This document shows positions 6,449 to 8,887 of a stretch of 8,887 bases of DNA, piece after piece (the first letter of the stretch is position 1; each line of letters opens with the position of its first letter). Both the position numbers and the translations under genes were made by a program. Source of the DNA: an uncultured Shinella sp. (GTDB taxonomy: Bacteria; Pseudomonadota; Alphaproteobacteria; Rhizobiales; Rhizobiaceae); contig CAMLOC010000099.1 of the NCBI GenBank assembly GCA_946481465.1, forward strand, positions 1 to 8,887, given 5' to 3'. The notes under the pieces are model-generated. The model was not told the origin of the DNA and searched no databases. It was given only the letters and a program-made list of their open reading frames with translations.

Positions 6449-7980
6449 TCCGCGGCCTCCTTCCGGCCTTCCACCCCGGCCATCAACAGGCCGAGTTCTC
6501 CTTCGGTGGCATCGGGCGTGCGCTCGCCGACGACGCGGCCGGCGAACATGACCAGGATGCGGTCGGACAATGCGCGGATCTCGTCGAGCTCGACCGAGAC
6601 GAGCAGCACCGCCTTGCCCTGGTCGCGCATCTCGATGATGCGCTTGTGGATGAATTCGATGGCGCCGACATCGACGCCACGCGTCGGCTGGCCGATGACC
6701 AGCACGTCCGGCCCGCGCTCCATCTCGCGCGCCAGCACGATCTTCTGCTGGTTGCCGCCGGAGAAATTGGCGGTCTTCAGCCGCGGGTTCGGCGGGCGGA
6801 TGTCATAGGCGGCGATCTTCTCCTCCGCATCGGCGCGGATGGCGTCGATGTCGAGCAGCATGCCTTTGCGGTACTTCGGATCGTCGTGATAGCCGAGGAT
6901 GGCGTTCTCGCTTTCCTCGAATTTCAAAACGAGGCCGACATGGTGCCGGTCCTCCGGCACATGGGCAAGGCCCCGCCGGCGCAGGTCCGCCGGGTCGGCA
7001 TGGCCGGTGACGTCGATCGGCTTGCCGTTCAGCAGCACCGTGCCGGATTTGGCGCGGCGGATGCCGGAGATCGCCTCCAGCAGTTCCGACTGGCCGTTGC
7101 CGGCAACCCCGGCAATGCCGACGATCTCGCCGGCGCGGATATCGAAGGAGACGTCGTCGACCATGGTCACGCCGCGGCCGTCGCGCACGGTGAGGTTCTT
7201 CACCGAGAGCTTGACGTCGGCAGGCTTCGCCTCGCCCTTCTCGACGCGCAGCAGCACGCGGCGGCCGACCATCAGCTCGGCCAGTTCCTCCACCGAGGTT
7301 TCCTTCGTCGTGCGCGTCGCCACCATCTCGCCGCGGCGCATGACGGAGACCTCGTCGGTGATCGCCATGATCTCGCGCAGCTTGTGGGTGATGAGCAGCA
7401 CCGTCTTGCCCTCGGCCTTCAGCTGCTCGAGGATGCGGAAAAGGTGATCGGCCTCGGCCGGGGTGAGGACGCCCGTCGGCTCGTCGAGGATAAGGATATC
7501 GGCCTTGCGGTAGAGCGCCTTCAGGATTTCCACGCGCTGCTGGATGCCGACGGGCAGTTCCTCGATCACGGCGTCCGGATCGACCTCCAGCGCATATTCC
7601 TTTTCCAGCCGCTTCAGTTCGGCGCGCGCCTTGGTGATGCCGGCATTGAGGATCTGGCTCTCTTCCGCGCCGAGCATGATGTTTTCCAGCACGGTGAAGT
7701 TCTCCACCAGCATGAAATGCTGGTGCACCATGCCGATGCCGGCCGCGATCGCCGCATTCGGATCGCGGATACTGACCTTCCGGCCGTCGACGAGGATGTC
7801 GCCGCGATCGGCCTGGTAGAAGCCGTAGAGGATGGACATGAGGGTGGATTTGCCGGCGCCGTTTTCGCCGATGATACCGTGAATGGTGCCTTTTCGGACC
7901 TTCAGGTTGATGTTCCGGTTGGCGTGGACGAGGCCGAAGCTCTTGTCGATGCCCTTCAGTTCGATTGCCAATTCGCTCAT
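6445..7980 (-). CDS. ABC transporter ATP-binding protein with two fused nucleotide-binding domains, BMP/Nup-type nucleoside importer
   Basis: Cytoplasmic ATPase of 511 residues with tandem domains, as in NupO/YufO and RbsA. Domain 1 (about 1-240) has Walker A GENGAGKST (38-46), Q-loop Gln87, a degenerate signature PVGIQQR (143-149), Walker B LILDEP (163-168) and switch His199 (ITHK). Domain 2 (about 255-500) has a degenerate P-loop without the GK lysine (GVAGNGQ, 291-297), a canonical signature SGGNQQK (407-413), Walker B altered to VIGQP (428-432) and Ser462 in place of the switch histidine. This asymmetry is normal for the family and implies one hydrolytic site. ATG at 7980 lies where family similarity starts, with only a weak Shine-Dalgarno-like stretch upstream. 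It is the first gene of the block running to deoA. The 155-base region before it is shared with divergent slyX. Confidence 0.96.
   Translation of the reverse strand: MSELAIELKGIDKSFGLVHANRNINLKVRKGTIHGIIGENGAGKSTLMSILYGFYQADRGDILVDGRKVSIRDPNAAIAAGIGMVHQHFMLVENFTVLENIMLGAEESQILNAGITKARAELKRLEKEYALEVDPDAVIEELPVGIQQRVEILKALYRKADILILDEPTGVLTPAEADHLFRILEQLKAEGKTVLLITHKLREIMAITDEVSVMRRGEMVATRTTKETSVEELAELMVGRRVLLRVEKGEAKPADVKLSVKNLTVRDGRGVTMVDDVSFDIRAGEIVGIAGVAGNGQSELLEAISGIRRAKSGTVLLNGKPIDVTGHADPADLRRRGLAHVPEDRHHVGLVLKFEESENAILGYHDDPKYRKGMLLDIDAIRADAEEKIAAYDIRPPNPRLKTANFSGGNQQKIVLAREMERGPDVLVIGQPTRGVDVGAIEFIHKRIIEMRDQGKAVLLVSVELDEIRALSDRILVMFAGRVVGERTPDATEGELGLLMAGVEGRKEAAE
6456..6462 (-). promoter_or_regulatory. 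Strong ribosome binding site for permease 1
   Basis: On the minus strand AAGGAGG lies 7 bases before the permease 1 ATG. It is embedded in the last codons of the ATPase gene (Lys-Glu-Ala-Ala-Glu-stop), so the ATPase C-terminus is shaped by this site. Together with the ATGA overlap it should drive high permease translation, in contrast to the weak sites before the ATPase, punA and deoA. Confidence 0.8.
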
Positions 7981-8006
7981 GACGATCCACTCTTACGGGG
8001 ATTTGA

Positions 8007-8032
8007 GGCCGACAGGCCTCTCGGCCGACCGG
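8007..8032. repeat. Spaced direct repeat in the slyX/ATPase divergent region, possible operator
   Basis: GGCCGACAGG (8007-8016) and GGCCGACCGG (8023-8032) match at 9 of 10 bases, with 16 bases from start to start, about one and a half helical turns. The same block also contains inverted repeats: GAGGCC with GGCCTC (8005-8010 and 8015-8020) and GGCCGA with TCGGCC (8007-8012 and 8021-8026), plus the palindrome GACCGGTC (8027-8034). It begins 26 bases upstream of the ATPase start codon. It could be a regulator site or leader hairpins of the transporter mRNA. Repeats are seen directly; function is inferred. Confidence 0.4.
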
Positions 8033-8071
8033 TCTTAGTCTTGTTGCTTCCGCCGCCCTTGTCCAGTCCGA

Positions 8072-8100
8072 TTGCGGGGCCGGTCCTCTGCCGCTATAGC
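8072..8100 (+). promoter_or_regulatory. Candidate slyX promoter
   Basis: TTGCGG (8072-8077) and TATAGC (8095-8100) are separated by 17 bases, and the -10 can also be read as CTATAG (8094-8099), near the rhizobial CTATAT. A transcript would start around 8106 and carry a 30-base leader with the AGGAGG site of slyX. CTATAG is its own reverse complement, so it could also serve as a minus-strand -10, but no -35 is seen at the right distance on that strand. I found no convincing separate promoter for the ATPase gene. Confidence 0.4.
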
Positions 8101-8135
8101 TCCTGCCGCCCGGTATTTCACCGAGGAGGAAAGCC

Positions 8136-8360
8136 ATGACCACGCCCGACCGCCCCGACGAGGCCGATCGTCTCGCCCGCCTGGAGGAACATGTCGCCCA
8201 TCAGGCCAACACGATCGAGGAGCTTTCCGACCAGCTCGCCGAGCAATGGCGGGTGGTCGAACAGCTGCGGACGAAGCTCGACCGGCTGACGGAACGGTTC
8301 CTCGCGCTGGAACAGGGCTCCCTGGAAGCCCCGGCCGTCACCCGCCCGCCGCATTACTGA
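8136..8360 (+). CDS. slyX: SlyX family protein
   Basis: A 74-residue, highly charged protein with the SlyX pattern: a short N-terminal tail, then an almost continuous helix or coiled coil from about 10 to 60 containing ARLEEHVAHQANTIEELSDQ (a hydrophobic residue about every third to fourth position), QWRVVEQLRTKLDRLTERF, and the conserved C-terminal PPHY. No signal peptide or membrane segment is visible, so it should be cytosolic. The molecular role of SlyX is not established. The start is well supported: AGGAGG (8124-8129) lies 6 bases before ATG. The gene is on the opposite strand to its neighbours, divergent from the ABC ATPase gene and convergent with the BMP gene, and so separates the binding protein from the rest of its transporter. 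Nothing ties it functionally to nucleoside use. Confidence 0.92.
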   Translation: MTTPDRPDEADRLARLEEHVAHQANTIEELSDQLAEQWRVVEQLRTKLDRLTERFLALEQGSLEAPAVTRPPHY

Positions 8361-8382
8361 AGCAGGTCCGGGAAGACGGAAT

Positions 8383-8412
8383 CGGCCCGTCCGCCTTCCG
8401 GCAAACGGGCCG
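8383..8412. terminator. Hairpin between convergent slyX and BMP genes, possible bidirectional terminator
   Basis: CGGCCCGT (8383-8390) pairs perfectly with ACGGGCCG (8405-8412); the 14-base loop holds a small nested stem (GCC 8393-8395 with GGC 8400-8402). It starts 22 bases after the slyX stop and ends 10 bases after the BMP stop. Neither side has a real T-run; on the minus strand the next bases read ATTCCGTCTTCCC, only mildly T-rich. Position and stem suggest termination or 3' end protection for both genes, but readthrough of the BMP transcript toward the ATPase remains possible. Confidence 0.45.
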
Positions 8413-8422
8413 TCGCTGCCGC

Positions 8423-8887
8423 TCAGTAGGGGCAGGTCTCGTCCGACATGTAGTCGTGCACCTTCACCGTACCGGCGATGATGTCGGCGCGGGCCTTGTC
8501 GACCGCGGCCTTCATTTCCGGCGTGATGAGCGGGGCGTTGTTCTCGTCCATGGCGACGTCGACGCCGTTCTCCTTGAGGCCGAGCACGTTGACGCCCGGC
8601 TGGAACGTGTCGTTCTTGGCGGTGATGAAGGCGTCGTAGACGGCGACGTCGACCCGCTTGACCATCGAGGTCAGCACCTTGCCCGGATGCAGGCCGTTCT
8701 GGTTGGAATCGACGCCGATGCCGAGCTTGCCCGCATCGACCGCCGCCTGGAGGACGCCCACGCCCGTGCCGCCGGCCGCGTGATAGACCACGTCGGAACC
8801 CTGGTCGAACTGCGACTTGGCGATCTCACCGCCCTTGACCGGATCGTTCCAGGCGTCCGGCGTCGTGCCCGTATAGGCTTCGAGCAC
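8423..8887 (-). CDS. BMP family ABC transporter substrate-binding protein, C-terminal part (5' end outside window)
   Basis: The reading frame is open from the right edge to TGA at 8425-8423, giving 154 C-terminal residues of a protein normally about 330-360 long. It belongs to the BMP/PnrA/Med family of periplasmic, usually lipid-anchored, nucleoside-binding proteins. Recognisable parts are the DVVYHAAGGTGVGVL stretch (visible residues 32-46), GVDSNQNG (58-65), where family structures bind the nucleoside ribose with an Asp, and TSMVKRVDVAVYDAF (73-87), all in typical order. The end ETCPY is unremarkable. The signal peptide and lipobox cannot be checked. The first visible codon, GTG, is an internal valine, not a start. 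It should deliver nucleosides to the permeases encoded on the same strand downstream, beyond the inverted slyX. Confidence 0.94.
   Translation of the reverse strand: MLEAYTGTTPDAWNDPVKGGEIAKSQFDQGSDVVYHAAGGTGVGVLQAAVDAGKLGIGVDSNQNGLHPGKVLTSMVKRVDVAVYDAFITAKNDTFQPGVNVLGLKENGVDVAMDENNAPLITPEMKAAVDKARADIIAGTVKVHDYMSDETCPY

Noticed and set aside
4334..6808. 824-codon open frame on the plus strand, antisense to both permease genes
   Set aside because: It is in codon register with the minus-strand permease genes, so its stops would need TTA, CTA or TCA codons in them, which are rare at this GC content. The product is a His/Asp/Arg/Gly-rich string without family resemblance, while the opposite strand encodes clear permeases.
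6646..8139. 497-codon plus-strand open frame antisense to the ABC ATPase gene
   Set aside because: Same register effect as the other long antisense frame; composition is low-complexity and the opposite strand is an unmistakable ATPase.
8423..8887. Treating the GTG at the right edge as the start of a complete 154-residue gene
   Set aside because: Its residues align with the C-terminal half of BMP proteins and the frame runs to the edge; it is a truncated view of a longer gene.
1..8887. tRNA, rRNA, CRISPR array, insertion sequence, attachment site, phage or defence genes
   Set aside because: None is seen. No cloverleaf-like segments, regularly spaced repeats, transposase frames or terminal inverted repeats were recognised, and nearly all sequence is accounted for by housekeeping and transport genes.

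Overview
The window looks like a chromosomal segment from a member of the Rhizobiaceae (a Rhizobium, Agrobacterium, Ensifer or Shinella type alphaproteobacterium). The basis is strongly GC-biased codon use, a TIGR02281-type aspartic protease, SlyX with a PPHY tail, a CtrA-like TTAA-N7-TTAA box, and rhizobial-style -10 elements (CTATxx). Genus cannot be fixed from sequence reading alone. There are no tRNA, rRNA, CRISPR or mobile elements.

Layout. Positions 1-327 hold the 3' part of upp (uracil phosphoribosyltransferase, + strand). A 199-base intergenic region follows (328-526) with a CtrA-like box, a clear intrinsic terminator and a possible promoter. A small membrane-anchored retropepsin-like protease gene lies at 527-1063 (+). 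Its stop codon overlaps the end of a long minus-strand operon by 11 bases. Read in its own direction, that operon is: two-domain ABC ATPase (7980-6445), permease 1 (6448-5315), permease 2 (5311-4340), cdd (4335-3943), purine nucleoside phosphorylase (3946-3134), deoC (3141-2368) and deoA (2366-1053). All junctions are 4- or 8-base overlaps or gaps of 1 to 4 bases, so this is one translationally coupled unit. At 8136-8360 slyX runs on the + strand. Beyond it, at the right edge, is the 3' part of a BMP-family substrate-binding protein gene (minus strand, 5' end outside the window).

How the genes work together. The BMP lipoprotein, the two permeases and the ATPase form a BMP/Nup-type nucleoside importer. 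Imported cytidine and deoxycytidine are deaminated by Cdd. Thymidine and deoxyuridine are cleaved by DeoA, and purine nucleosides by the PNP (Asn228 suggests 6-oxopurines, inosine and guanosine). DeoC splits deoxyribose-5-phosphate into acetaldehyde and glyceraldehyde-3-phosphate. Upp, encoded nearby, can salvage uracil released from uridine or deoxyuridine. No phosphopentomutase (deoB) or local regulator gene is visible.

The region is mostly a conventional nucleoside uptake and salvage locus. The points most worth a second look are the CtrA-like box upstream of the protease gene, the inverted slyX between the binding-protein gene and the rest of its transporter operon, the spaced direct repeats in front of the ATPase gene, and the Arg-to-Pro change beside the zinc site of Cdd.
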